A DNA stretch of 64,000 nt from JAVBLT01 sp031553315. GTDB lineage: Bacteria > Verrucomicrobiota > Kiritimatiellia > RFP12 > DVOR01. The stretch is from assembly GCA_031553315.1 (NCBI GenBank), contig JAVBLT010000007.1, positions 168,475-232,474 on the forward strand. Direction: 5' to 3'. Positions 8,888 to 17,973 of the stretch are shown here, in pieces (within the stretch, counting starts at the first letter, position 1; each line of letters begins with the position of its first letter). The translations under genes and the position numbers were made by a program. Under the pieces are notes generated by a model. It was not told the DNA's origin. It saw only the letters and a list, made by a program, of their open reading frames with translations, and did no database searches.

Positions 8888-9475
8888 ATGGACAGCACAG
8901 TCAACGTATCATTGGTCGGCGTGGGAGGGCAGGGCATTTTGCTCACGAGCGACATCCTCGCCAAGGTCGCCCTCGAAGCCGGGTTCGACGTGAAGAAAAG
9001 CGAGATCCACGGCATGGCCCAGCGCGGCGGCAGCGTCATCAGCCAGGTCCGCTTCGGCCGGAAGGTCTTTTCGCCCATCATCCCCGACGGCGCAAGCGAC
9101 ATCCTCGCCTCCTTCGAGCGCACGGAGGCCCTCCGCTGGCGCCACCTCGCGAAGCCCGGCGCCCGCGTGCTCATCAACGACATGGATCTGACCTCCATCA
9201 CCGTTTCCAGCGGCCAGCAGCCCGCCGTTGAGAACCTCACCGCCCGGCTCGAAGCGGAATACCCCAAGGCCATCCGCATCAACGCCCTCGAAATCGCCCT
9301 CGCCCTGGGCAACGCCCGCTGCATGAACATGGTCATCGCCGGCATGCTCTCCACCCTCACCGCCTTCCCCGAAGCCATCTGGGAAACCGTCATGGCCGAG
9401 CGCATCCCCGCCAGGCTCCTCGCCCTCAACCTCAAAGCCTTCGCCGCCGGCCGCGCCGCCACCGCCGGGCGTTAG
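8888..9475 (+). CDS. iorB: Indolepyruvate:ferredoxin oxidoreductase, beta subunit
   Basis: The 195-residue gamma/beta-type partner of IorA. The family signature is clear: VGVGGQGILLTSDILA at the N-terminus, then KSEIHGMAQRGGSVISQVRFG. AAAAGGAA lies just before the ATG. Together with iorA it gives the complete two-subunit enzyme. Confidence 0.94.
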   Translation: MDSTVNVSLVGVGGQGILLTSDILAKVALEAGFDVKKSEIHGMAQRGGSVISQVRFGRKVFSPIIPDGASDILASFERTEALRWRHLAKPGARVLINDMDLTSITVSSGQQPAVENLTARLEAEYPKAIRINALEIALALGNARCMNMVIAGMLSTLTAFPEAIWETVMAERIPARLLALNLKAFAAGRAATAGR

Positions 9476-9484
9476 CACAAAACC

Positions 9485-9931
9485 ATGAACCTCCTCCTCA
9501 GGCTCAAAAACCGCCTCTTTCCCTCCGCGCCCCGGAAGCGAACCGCAAAACAGCAGACGGGCGCCTGGGGAGAAGCCTGCGCCGCCGCCTACCTCGAAAA
9601 AAACGGCTACCGGATCACGGGCGCCAACATCCGCCCCGCCCGGCACGACGAAATCGACCTCATCGCCACCCAAGGCCGCACAACCGTCTTCATCGAAGTG
9701 AAAACCAGGCGAAGCGAAACCTTCGGCCGCCCCCTCGCCGCGGTCGGCTTCCGCAAACGCCTGCGCCTGCGCCGCGCCGCCAACGCCTGGCTCCGCCGCA
9801 ACGGCTCCTTCCAAAACCCCTACCGGTTCGACGTCGTCGAAGTGATCGGCGCCCCCGCCTCCCGCATTGCGCCCCTCATCCGCCACATCGAAGCCATCGA
9901 CATGAGCCACACGCATTCCCCTTTCCATTAG
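9485..9931 (+). CDS. YraN/UPF0102 family nuclease-fold protein
   Basis: 148 residues of the UPF0102 family, a restriction-endonuclease-like fold of uncertain physiological role. The core GAWGEACAAAYLEKNGYRI is followed by the PD-(D/E)xK-type residues in DEIDLIATQGRTTVFIEVKT. The N-terminal basic segment RLKNRLFPSAPRKRTAKQQ may bind nucleic acid. It starts 9 bases after iorB without a clear Shine-Dalgarno and is probably co-transcribed. Confidence 0.88.
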   Translation: MNLLLRLKNRLFPSAPRKRTAKQQTGAWGEACAAAYLEKNGYRITGANIRPARHDEIDLIATQGRTTVFIEVKTRRSETFGRPLAAVGFRKRLRLRRAANAWLRRNGSFQNPYRFDVVEVIGAPASRIAPLIRHIEAIDMSHTHSPFH

Positions 9932-9939
9932 GAGCTGCC

Positions 9940-10857
9940 GTGTTACCCTTTCGAGACCTCCTGCTGACCGACCGCGAAGCCGTAGACTGGGCCTTCCGCG
10001 TGCAAAACTGCCGCCTCTGCGACTACAGCTTCGCCGAGCTCTACATCTGGCGCCACCATTACCACCCCCAAATCTGTTTTTTCGACGGTTTTCTCCTCAT
10101 CTGGATGCAGACCTTCCCCGACCGCCATCAGTTCTGCTACCCCCCCATCGGCTCCGGCGACCTCCACGCCGCCATCACCGCCCTGGTGGCCGACGCCGCC
10201 CGCCGCCGCCGCGAATTCCACATGAGCATCATCCCCGAAGAGCTCGTCCCCCGCATCGAAGCCGCCTTCCCCAACCGCTTCGCCTTCTCCGACGACCCCG
10301 CCTGGTACGACTATTTCTACGAAGCCCCCCTCCTCGCCAGCCTCCCCGGCAGCGCCCTCCAGGCCAAACGCAACCAGACCAACCGCTTCAAAAACGCCTA
10401 CGAAGGCCGCTGGAGCTACGAACCCATCACCCCGGCCAACTTCGAGGAAGTCGTCGCCTGCAACAACCTCTGGCAAAACCTCCACAGCGGCGAAAGCGAC
10501 GAAGCCATCGTCGACGAAACCCAGGCCCTTCTCACCGCCCTCGACCACTTCGACCAGCTCCGCCTCCTCGGCGGCGTGCTCCGCGTCGACGGAGCCGTCG
10601 TCGCCTTCAGCTTCGGCTACCGCGTCACCCCCGACACCCTCGTCGTGCCCTTCGAGAAAGCCGACCACCGCATCCCCGGCTCTTTTCAGATGATCAACCA
10701 GCTTTTCGCCCAGACCTTCGGCACCGGCGCCATCCGCTACATCAACCGGGAAGACGATCTGGGCATCGAAGGCCTCCGCAAATCCAAGCTCTCCTACCAC
10801 CCTGCCTTCCACGGCAGAAAATTCCAAGCCCTCCCCCTCGGAGAAAACAAACCATGA
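9940..10857 (+). CDS. DUF2156 / phosphatidylglycerol-lysyltransferase-like GNAT-fold protein
   Basis: 305 residues, GTG start 5 bases after AGGAG (9930-9934). The pattern LTDREAVDWAF, DYSFAELYIWRHHY, FDGFLLIW, AKRNQTNRFKNAYE and YINREDDLGIEGLRKSKLSYHPAF is typical of the DUF2156 family, two fused acetyltransferase folds related to aminoacyl-lipid transferases. There are no transmembrane segments, so a soluble enzyme is expected. Substrate is unknown. It overlaps the next GNAT gene by 4 bases (ATGA), suggesting linked functions. Confidence 0.82.
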   Translation: MLPFRDLLLTDREAVDWAFRVQNCRLCDYSFAELYIWRHHYHPQICFFDGFLLIWMQTFPDRHQFCYPPIGSGDLHAAITALVADAARRRREFHMSIIPEELVPRIEAAFPNRFAFSDDPAWYDYFYEAPLLASLPGSALQAKRNQTNRFKNAYEGRWSYEPITPANFEEVVACNNLWQNLHSGESDEAIVDETQALLTALDHFDQLRLLGGVLRVDGAVVAFSFGYRVTPDTLVVPFEKADHRIPGSFQMINQLFAQTFGTGAIRYINREDDLGIEGLRKSKLSYHPAFHGRKFQALPLGENKP

Positions 10858-11690
10858 TCCGCAGCGCAACACCCGCCGACCGGGAAGCCGTCAAAAAACT
10901 CTGGCTCTCCGGTTTCCCCACCGACCCCACCTTCGCCGACTACTACTTCTCCATCCTCTACCCGCCGCTGGGGCAAACCCTTCTCGACGATGAGGCCGGC
11001 ACCCTCACCGCCATGCTCCGGCGCCTGCCCCGCACCCTGCGCGCCGGCGGCGCCGACCACCCCGTCACCTACATCTACGGCGCGTGCACCGCCCCCGCCT
11101 ACCGCAACCAGGGCCGCATGCAGCGCCTCCTCAAATCCTCGTTTGATTACGACGTCGCCGAAGGCAAAGCCGCCTCCATCACCATCCCCGAGACCCCCGA
11201 GCTCTTCGCCTTCTACAGCAAGCTCGCCTACGCCCCCGCCTTCTTCACCGAAAAGACCACCCTCACCCGCGTGCACTTCGCCCCCTACGCCGACACCCGC
11301 TTCAAGCGCCTGAGCATCGTCCACGTGGCCCAGCTCAACCGCCTCTACACCGCCTGCACCGCCGCCTGCGACCCCGTGTGCAAACGATCCGAGGCCGACT
11401 GGCTCGAACAGATCGCCTTCTTCGGCACCCTCGGCAGCGGCGTCTACGGTCTCTTCAAAGGCGAAGAACTCGTGGCCGCCGCCTTCCTCTGGCCCGGCGG
11501 CGACGTTCAGGAATGCATCGCCCTCACCCCCGAGCTCCGCGACCGCATCGCCCAGCACCTCATGGCCACCCACGACCTCCCGCAGATCACCCTCACCGGC
11601 CCCGGCGGAACCACCCCCCTCGGCTGCCTCCACCCCCACAGCGGCCAAACCTTCGCCGCCAACGGCTACCTCAACCTCCTCTTCAACTGA
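10854..11690 (+). CDS. GNAT family N-acetyltransferase
   Basis: 278 residues. The N-terminal GNAT domain has IRSATPADREAVKKLW, the strand VTYIYGACTAPAYR and the acetyl-CoA loop NQGRMQRLLKSS. The C-terminal half has a second, diverged acyltransferase-like fold, as in Eis-type enzymes. The substrate cannot be deduced. The ATG overlaps the stop of the DUF2156 gene, and a strong terminator follows, so this ends the iorA-containing transcript. Confidence 0.85.
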   Translation: MIRSATPADREAVKKLWLSGFPTDPTFADYYFSILYPPLGQTLLDDEAGTLTAMLRRLPRTLRAGGADHPVTYIYGACTAPAYRNQGRMQRLLKSSFDYDVAEGKAASITIPETPELFAFYSKLAYAPAFFTEKTTLTRVHFAPYADTRFKRLSIVHVAQLNRLYTACTAACDPVCKRSEADWLEQIAFFGTLGSGVYGLFKGEELVAAAFLWPGGDVQECIALTPELRDRIAQHLMATHDLPQITLTGPGGTTPLGCLHPHSGQTFAANGYLNLLFN

Positions 11691-11711
11691 GAAAACCGCC
11701 TCTTTCCGAAC

Positions 11712-11748
11712 GCGGCGCGCAATAAAGAATGCGCGCCGCCGTTTTTTT
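11712..11748 (+). terminator. Rho-independent terminator
   Basis: A GC-rich stem (11712-11721 with 11730-11739) around an ATAAAGAA-type loop, followed by seven Ts (11742-11748). Confidence 0.9.
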
Positions 11749-11751
11749 AAG

Positions 11752-11780
11752 CTGACTCTCTCCCGCTTTTTCCGTATACT
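11752..11780 (+). promoter_or_regulatory. Promoter with -10 almost abutting the ATG (leaderless transcript predicted)
   Basis: CTGACT (11752-11757), 17-bp spacer, TATACT (11775-11780). The expected start of transcription is about 11787, 2 nt before the ATG at 11789, leaving no room for a Shine-Dalgarno. Confidence 0.6.
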
Positions 11781-11788
11781 CTGCCATC

Positions 11789-12376
11789 ATGAAAGGTATC
11801 CTCCCACTGATCGCCGTTGGCGCCGCGCTCATCGCCGGCTGCCGCACCGCACCCGTTCAACCCCCGAAACAGGAGCTCCCCATGCAGGTCGTGATCCAAA
11901 CCTCCGAAGGCACCATCAAAGCAAAACTCTTCGACAAAGAAGCACCCGAAACCGTCGAAAACTTCCTCGCCTACGCCGAAAAAGGCTTCTACGACGGCAC
12001 CATCTTCCACCGCGTGATCAAAGACTTCATGATCCAAGGCGGCGGCTTCACCCCCGACATGGAACAGAAAAAGACCCAAGACCCCATCAAAAACGAAGCC
12101 GAAAACCGCCTCCCCAACAACAAAGGCACCCTCGCAATGGCCCGCACCTCGGTCGTGAACAGCGCCACCTGCCAGTTTTTCATCAACCTGAAAGACAACG
12201 ACTTCCTCAACCACCGCAACACCACCCCGCAGGGCTTCGGCTATTGCGTGTTCGGCGAGGTCACCGAAGGGTTCGACGTGGTCGAAAAAATCGGTTCCGC
12301 GGCGACCGCCAGCCGCGGCGGCCACAGCGACGTGCCCCGCACGCCCATCGTCATCCAATCCATCCGCGCGGAGTAA
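11789..12376 (+). CDS. Peptidyl-prolyl cis-trans isomerase, cyclophilin (PpiB type) with lipoprotein signal
   Basis: 195 residues. Residues 1-18 form a lipoprotein signal ending LIAGC, so the longest form should be lipidated and envelope-bound. From Met32 the sequence follows cytosolic PpiB closely: ETVENFLAYAEKGFYDGT, the catalytic FHRVI and FMIQGGGF, TLAMARTSVVNSATCQFFIN and GYCVFGEV. It catalyses proline isomerisation during folding. Met32 (11882) has its own AGGAG six bases upstream, so a second, cytosolic isoform is plausible. It sits just ahead of the efflux operon. Confidence 0.93.
   Translation: MKGILPLIAVGAALIAGCRTAPVQPPKQELPMQVVIQTSEGTIKAKLFDKEAPETVENFLAYAEKGFYDGTIFHRVIKDFMIQGGGFTPDMEQKKTQDPIKNEAENRLPNNKGTLAMARTSVVNSATCQFFINLKDNDFLNHRNTTPQGFGYCVFGEVTEGFDVVEKIGSAATASRGGHSDVPRTPIVIQSIRAE
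11871..11884 (+). promoter_or_regulatory. Internal Shine-Dalgarno and in-frame ATG within the cyclophilin gene
   Basis: AGGAG at 11871-11875, 6-nt spacer, ATG at 11882-11884, in frame with the longer form. The start coincides with the N-terminus of classical cytosolic PpiB. Confidence 0.5.
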
Positions 12377-12381
12377 CCGCC

Positions 12382-13473
12382 ATGAAACCGGCATGGGGCC
12401 GTTTCCTCAAATGGAGCATTGAGATCGCCCTGGGCGCGATCTGCGTGGCGGGAGCCGCCTGGCTCTTCCGCCACGGCCAACCCGCCCGCGCCGCCCAAAA
12501 AGCGACCGCCCCCGCCGCCCAGCCCGTGGCGGTCGCGCCGGTGGAGCTGCACACGCTCGAAAACATCATCGAACCGCTCGGAACCGCCCTCGCGTGGGAA
12601 TCGGTCGACATCTCGGTCCAAGTGACCGAAACCGTCATCTCCGTACTGTTCGACGACGGCCAAACCGTCGCCGCCGGCGACCTCCTCGTGGAGCTCAACG
12701 ACGCCAAAGAGCGCGCCGACCGCCGCATCGCCGAGCTCACCATCGCCGAGCACACCCGCGAACGCGACCGCCTCGCCTGGCTCTTCGAGCAAGACGCCAT
12801 CGCCAAGCGCGATCTCGACGACCGCGAAACCTCCCTCGCCCTCGCCCAGGCCGCCCTCGCCAAAGCCGAAGCCGAGCTCGCCGACCGCGAGATCCGCGCG
12901 CCCTTCGCCGGCGTGCTCGGAATCCGCATGGTCAGCCTCGGCGACCTCGTGACCCCCGGCGCCAAAATCACCACCCTCGACGCGATCGACACGCTGCGCG
13001 TGGATTTCCCCGTGCCCGAAAAATACGCCTCGCACCTCTCGACCAACATGACCTTCCAGGCCGTCAACGCCGCCTGGCCCGGCACACTCTTCAACGGCGC
13101 CGTCTCCGCCATCGATCCCCGGGTCGACACAATCACCCGCAGCGTGCGCGTGCGCGGCGTGATCCCCAACGAAGACCACCGCCTCAAACCCGGCATGCTG
13201 CTGAGCGTGCGCCTCAACCTGGGCGCGCGAAAAGCGCCCGTGGTTCCCGAAACCGCCCTCACCGTCCTCGGCGAACGCCAATCGGTCTTCGTGCTCTCGC
13301 CCGACGGAAAAACCGTCGCCCGCGCCGAAGTGAAGACCGGCAAACGCTCGGGCCGCTGGGTCGAGATCACCGAAGGGCTCGCCCCGGGAACCCGGATCGT
13401 GACGGAGGGCGTGAGCAAAGTGAGCCACGGCGCCGCGGTTTCCGTGATCGCCGCCGGAGAAGCGCAGCCATGA
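12382..13473 (+). CDS. RND efflux periplasmic adaptor (membrane fusion protein)
   Basis: 363 residues. A single N-terminal membrane anchor (about 11-28, FLKWSIEIALGAICVAGAAW) is followed by the barrel-sandwich and hairpin domains of the AcrA/MexA/HlyD family. Landmarks are VTETVISVLFDDGQTVAAGD, a coiled-coil with ERDRLAWLFEQDAIAKRDLD and ALAKAEAELADREIRAPFAG, then LGIRMVSLGDLVTPG. It bridges the inner-membrane pump and the outer-membrane channel encoded next. I chose the ATG at 12382, five bases after the cyclophilin stop; longer in-frame versions only read the previous gene in the wrong frame. Its TGA overlaps the ATG of the pump gene. Confidence 0.93.
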   Translation: MKPAWGRFLKWSIEIALGAICVAGAAWLFRHGQPARAAQKATAPAAQPVAVAPVELHTLENIIEPLGTALAWESVDISVQVTETVISVLFDDGQTVAAGDLLVELNDAKERADRRIAELTIAEHTRERDRLAWLFEQDAIAKRDLDDRETSLALAQAALAKAEAELADREIRAPFAGVLGIRMVSLGDLVTPGAKITTLDAIDTLRVDFPVPEKYASHLSTNMTFQAVNAAWPGTLFNGAVSAIDPRVDTITRSVRVRGVIPNEDHRLKPGMLLSVRLNLGARKAPVVPETALTVLGERQSVFVLSPDGKTVARAEVKTGKRSGRWVEITEGLAPGTRIVTEGVSKVSHGAAVSVIAAGEAQP

Positions 13474-16400
13474 ACATCAGCCGCTTCTGCATCGTCAGAC
13501 CCGTTGCAACACTGGTCATGATGGCGCTGCTGATGGTCTTCGGGTTCATCTCCCTCCAGCGCCTCGCCGTGCGCGAATACCCGGATATCGACATCCCCAC
13601 CGTCACCGTCACCACCACCTACTCGGGCGCCTCCGCCAGCGTGGTCGAAAGCAAAATCACCCAGCGCATCGAAGACGCCGTGGCGGGGATCGACGGCCTC
13701 GAAACCATCGAATCGACCAGCAGCGACGGCCAGTCGCGCGTGATGCTCGAATTCGCCGTCAGCCGGGATATCGACGCCGCCTCCAACGACGTCCGCGACC
13801 GCGTTTCCCGCGTCCTCTCCCGCCTGCCCGACGAAGCCGATTCCCCCGTCGTCGCCAAATACGATTCCAGCGGCATGGCCACCATGATCATCGGCGTGAC
13901 CAGCACCGCCATGAACCGCATGGAGCTCACCGACTACCTCGACCGCTACGTCACCGACCGCTTTTCGGTGATCGACGGCGTGGCCAGCGTCGACATCTTC
14001 GGCGCCCAGGAGCAGGCCATGCGCATCTGGCTCGACCCGCGCGCAATGGCCGCCCGCGGCATCACCGTGGAAGACGTGGAGAGCGCCCTCAACGCCGAAA
14101 ACGTGGAATACCCCGCAGGCCGGATCGAATCGACCGGGCGCGAATTCACCGTCCGCGTTTCCCGCCAGTATTTCACGCCCGACGATTTCGGCTCCCTCGC
14201 CATCCGCCGCGACGTCAACGGCGACCTCATCCGCATCCGCGACGTCGCCACCGTCTCCCTCGAATCGCGCCGCAACCGCCAATACTTCGAAATCAACGGC
14301 GAACCCATGGTCGGCCTCGCCGTCTACAAACAATCCAAAGCCAACACCCTCATCGTCTCCCAAGGCGCAAGAGCCCTCGTCGAAGCGCTCAAAGCCACCC
14401 TCCCCCCCGGCATGAACATGCTCATCCGCCGCGACGAAGCCCTCTTCATCAACGCCTCCATCGCCGAAGTCAAAGAATCGCTCCTCATCGCCGCCGCGCT
14501 CGTGCTCCTCATCGTCTTCCTCTTCCTGGGCACCCTCAAAGCCTCCCTCATCCCGGCCATGACGGTCCCCATCTCGCTCATCTCCTCCTACACCGTGCTC
14601 TACCTCTGCGGCTTCAGCCTCAACCTCCTCACCCTCCTCGCCCTCGTGCTCGCCATCGGCATGGTCGTGGACGACGCGATCGTAGTCCTCGAAAACGTCC
14701 ACCGCCGCATCCGCGAAGGCGAAACGCCCCTCCTCGCCGCCGCGCGCGGCTCCAAACAGGTCTTCCTCGCCATCGTCGCCACAACCGCCGTGCTCGTGGC
14801 AGTCTTCATGCCCCTCAGCCTCTGGGAGGGAAAAACCGGCAAAATGTTCACCGAATTCGCCGTGGCCATGACCGCCGCCGTCTGCTTTTCCAGCGTAGTC
14901 GCCCTCACCCTCACCCCCCTCATGTGCGCCCGCATGCTCAAGCCCGACACGGAAAACGGCCGCCTCGGCCGCGCCGTCGACTGGGCCATGGCCCGGCTCG
15001 AAGCCGGTTACCGCGCGCTCCTCACCGCCGTGGCCCAAGTGAAAATCCTCACCCTGCTCCTCTTCGCCGCCATCGCCATCGGCGTGGTGTGGGGGTGGCG
15101 CATCCTCCCCGAGGAATACGAGCCCACCGAAGACCGCGGCATGTTTTCCATCTCCGTGACCGCGCCCGAAGGCACCGGCTTCTACGCCATGAACGACCTC
15201 ATGCCCCCCATCCTCTCCCTCTTCAAAAACAGCCCCGATGCCGGAGACCTCAAATCCATCCTCATGATCCTCCCCTCCTGGGGCAATACCGACGGCCCCG
15301 TCAACACCGCCCGCCTCATCCTCGATTTCAAACTCTGGGATGAGCGCACCCGCACCACACCCGCCATCGCCAACGACCTGCGCCCCGCCCTCGCCGCCTT
15401 CCCCGGCGCCCGCGTGGTCCCCAACCTGCCCACCGGCATCGGCTCCCGCGGGCAACCCGTGCAGTTCGTCATCGGCGGCCCCGACTACGCCGACCTCGTG
15501 CAATGGCGCGACCACCTCCTCGAAAAAGCCCGCGCCTACCCCGGCTTTGTCGACGTGGATTACGACTACAAAGAAACCACCCCCCAGTTCCACGTCTCCG
15601 TCGACACCGACCGCGCCGCCGAGCTCGGCGTCTCCGCCGCCGCCGTCGGCACCGCCCTCGAAACCCTCCTCGGCTCCAAACAAGTGACCACCTTCGTCGA
15701 CCGCGGCCAGGAATACGACGTGATGCTCCAGGCCGCCCAGACCAGCCGCGCCTCCCTCATGGATCTGGGCAACATCTACGTCCGCTCCCAGCTCTCCCCC
15801 ACCCCCATCCCCCTCGACAACCTCGTCGCCGTCACCGAGCGCGGCGACTCCGCCCGCCTCAACCGCTACAACCGCGTGCGCGCCATCACCCTCACCGGCA
15901 ACGTCGCCCCCGGCTACAGCCTCGGCCAGGTTCTCGCCTTCCTCGAGCGCACCGTCCGCGAAGATCTCCCCCCCGAAGTGCAGACCGCCTGCAAAGGCCA
16001 ATCCAAAGACCTCAGGGAATCCTCCGGCTCCATGCTCTTCGTCTTCGCCCTCGCCCTGCTCATCTCCTACCTCGTGCTCGCCGCCCAGTTCGAGAGCTTC
16101 ATCAGCCCCCTCATCGTGATGATGACCGTGCCGCTGGGCATGGCCGGAGCCCTCGCCGGCCTCTGGTTCACCGGTTCGACCATGAACATCTACAGCCAGA
16201 TCGGCATCATCATGCTCATCGGCCTCGCCGCCAAAAACGGCATCCTCATCGTGGAATTCGCCAACCAGCTCCGCGACGAGGGCCGCCCCTTTTACGACGC
16301 GCTGATCGATGCTTCCTGCATGCGCCTGCGCCCCATCCTCATGACCGGCATCTCCACCGTCGCCGGAGCCATCCCCCTCCTCCTCGCCTCAGGCGCCGGC

Positions 16401-16574
16401 GCCGCCAGCCGGCAATGCCTGGGCGCCGTCGTCGTTTACGGAGGCCTGAGCGCCTGCCTCCTCACCCTTTTCGTGGTCCCCGTAGCCTACCTGGCGCTCG
16501 CACGGCGGCAAAAACCGCCCCATGCCCTGCAACAACAGCTCGAAGCGGAGGAACGCAACCATGCCACCCACTAA
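13470..16574 (+). CDS. RND family efflux pump, AcrB/MexB-like permease
   Basis: 1034 residues, the usual size for a hydrophobe/amphiphile exporter of the RND superfamily. It starts ISRFCIVRPVATLVMM with TM1, then the porter domain (REYPDIDIPTVTV, SSDGQSRVMLEF). The TM4 proton-relay motif is AIGMVVDDAIVVLENVHRRI, with Asp401 and Asp402 equivalent to AcrB Asp407/408. The C-terminal half repeats the pattern, with LGMAGALAGLW and GLAAKNGILIVEF. It exports drugs or other amphiphiles using proton motive force; the substrate is not predictable. ATGA overlap with the adaptor gene shows tight coupling. Confidence 0.95.
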   Translation: MNISRFCIVRPVATLVMMALLMVFGFISLQRLAVREYPDIDIPTVTVTTTYSGASASVVESKITQRIEDAVAGIDGLETIESTSSDGQSRVMLEFAVSRDIDAASNDVRDRVSRVLSRLPDEADSPVVAKYDSSGMATMIIGVTSTAMNRMELTDYLDRYVTDRFSVIDGVASVDIFGAQEQAMRIWLDPRAMAARGITVEDVESALNAENVEYPAGRIESTGREFTVRVSRQYFTPDDFGSLAIRRDVNGDLIRIRDVATVSLESRRNRQYFEINGEPMVGLAVYKQSKANTLIVSQGARALVEALKATLPPGMNMLIRRDEALFINASIAEVKESLLIAAALVLLIVFLFLGTLKASLIPAMTVPISLISSYTVLYLCGFSLNLLTLLALVLAIGMVVDDAIVVLENVHRRIREGETPLLAAARGSKQVFLAIVATTAVLVAVFMPLSLWEGKTGKMFTEFAVAMTAAVCFSSVVALTLTPLMCARMLKPDTENGRLGRAVDWAMARLEAGYRALLTAVAQVKILTLLLFAAIAIGVVWGWRILPEEYEPTEDRGMFSISVTAPEGTGFYAMNDLMPPILSLFKNSPDAGDLKSILMILPSWGNTDGPVNTARLILDFKLWDERTRTTPAIANDLRPALAAFPGARVVPNLPTGIGSRGQPVQFVIGGPDYADLVQWRDHLLEKARAYPGFVDVDYDYKETTPQFHVSVDTDRAAELGVSAAAVGTALETLLGSKQVTTFVDRGQEYDVMLQAAQTSRASLMDLGNIYVRSQLSPTPIPLDNLVAVTERGDSARLNRYNRVRAITLTGNVAPGYSLGQVLAFLERTVREDLPPEVQTACKGQSKDLRESSGSMLFVFALALLISYLVLAAQFESFISPLIVMMTVPLGMAGALAGLWFTGSTMNIYSQIGIIMLIGLAAKNGILIVEFANQLRDEGRPFYDALIDASCMRLRPILMTGISTVAGAIPLLLASGAGAASRQCLGAVVVYGGLSACLLTLFVVPVAYLALARRQKPPHALQQQLEAEERNHATH

Positions 16575-17970
16575 AAACCACACCCTCGGCGCACTCTTCA
16601 CCCTCGCCTGCACCCTCACCGGCTGCCTCCTCGGCCCCGACCACACAACGCCCCAAACCCCCACCCCCACCGCCGAAAACTTCCTCGCCGACCCCGCCCC
16701 CGCCACAAACCGCACAGAAATCGTCCCCGGCTGGTGGCGCGCCCTCAACGACCCCGTGCTCGACCGCATGATCGCCGCCGGCCTCCGGCAAAACCTCGAC
16801 CTCGCCGCCGGCATCCAGCGCATCCGCCAGGCACGCGCCCGCCTCGCCCAATCCAAATCAGGCCTCTGGCCCTCCATCGACGCCGCCGGCAGCGGCGCCC
16901 GATCCAACGCCTGGGGCGCAAACGCCACCGGCTGGAACACCCTCTGGCGCGCCGGGTTCGACGCCGCCTGGGAGCTCGACCTCTTCGGCGGCGCCCGCCG
17001 CGCCATCGAATCCACCCAAGCCGACCTCGCCGCCCAAATCTACACCCAGGCCGACCTCCAGGTCGCCCTCACCGCCCAAATCGCCACAACGTACCTCGAC
17101 GTGCGCATGCTCCAGGACCTCCTGCGCATCACCCAATCCAACCTCCTCACCCAGGCCCACTCCGCCGACATCACCCGCAAGCTCTACAAAGCCGAATGGG
17201 CCTCCGGCCTCGACCTCGCCAACGCCGAAGCCCTCGTCCACACCACAACCGCCCAGATCCCCGCGATGGAAGCCTCCCTCGCCGACGCCATCCTCCAGCT
17301 CGAAAACCTCCTCGGAACCCTCCCCTACACCTACAACGAAGCCCTCCGCACCGAGCTCACCTTCCCCACCCTCCCCGCAACCCTCCCCGCAACCCTCCCC
17401 AACGAGCTCCTCCGCCGCCGGCCCGACATCCGCTCCGCCGAAGAAAACATCCGCTCCGCCGGCGCCAAAATCGGCGCCGCCCAGGCCGACCTCTACCCCC
17501 GCTTCTCCCTCGCCGGCGGCATCGGCCTGAGCTCCCCCAACCTCAGCCAGTGGGCCGACGCCACCCGCAGCCTCACCTTCGGCCCCGCCTTCACCTGGAA
17601 CATCTTCTCCGCGGGCCGCATCCAGGCCCAGGTCGAAGAACGCAAAGCCCTCTGGGAGGAAAGCGTGCTCAGCTACCGCAAAACCGTGCTCGCGGCCTGG
17701 CGGGAGTGCGAATCGGCCTGGCAAAACTACCTCCGCGAAACCGACCGCAGCGAATCCCTCCAACGAGCCGTCGCCGCCAACGAAAAAGCCGTCACCCTCG
17801 CCAACCAGCTCTACACCTCCGGCAAAAACGATTATACCGACGTGCTCATCGCCCAGCGCTCCCTCCTCGCCGCCCAAGACGTCCTCGCCCGCCACCGCTC
17901 CCTCCTCTTCCAGAAACTCATCGCCGTGTACAAAGCCCTCGGCGGCGGCTGGCAGGATCCGGAAGCATAA
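16561..17970 (+). CDS. Outer-membrane efflux lipoprotein, NodT/OprM family
   Basis: 469 residues from the ATG at 16561, preceded by GGAGGAA (16547-16553). The signal ends in LTGC, a lipobox, followed by GPDH as in many NodT proteins. Two TolC-type repeats are visible (WWRALNDPVLDRMIAAGL, AQSKSGLWPSIDAAG; then LRRRPDIRSAEENIRSAGAKIGAA, LYPRFSLAGGIGLSS). It forms the exit duct of the tripartite pump. It overlaps the permease gene by 14 bases and ends 3 bases from the converging mutY stop. Confidence 0.94.
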   Translation: MPPTKNHTLGALFTLACTLTGCLLGPDHTTPQTPTPTAENFLADPAPATNRTEIVPGWWRALNDPVLDRMIAAGLRQNLDLAAGIQRIRQARARLAQSKSGLWPSIDAAGSGARSNAWGANATGWNTLWRAGFDAAWELDLFGGARRAIESTQADLAAQIYTQADLQVALTAQIATTYLDVRMLQDLLRITQSNLLTQAHSADITRKLYKAEWASGLDLANAEALVHTTTAQIPAMEASLADAILQLENLLGTLPYTYNEALRTELTFPTLPATLPATLPNELLRRRPDIRSAEENIRSAGAKIGAAQADLYPRFSLAGGIGLSSPNLSQWADATRSLTFGPAFTWNIFSAGRIQAQVEERKALWEESVLSYRKTVLAAWRECESAWQNYLRETDRSESLQRAVAANEKAVTLANQLYTSGKNDYTDVLIAQRSLLAAQDVLARHRSLLFQKLIAVYKALGGGWQDPEA

Positions 17971-17973
17971 AGC

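Noticed and set aside
12351..16001. A 1216-codon minus-strand frame opposite the RND efflux genes
   Set aside because: Low-complexity Gly/Asp/Glu/His sequence with no family motif, while the plus strand has a complete efflux operon.
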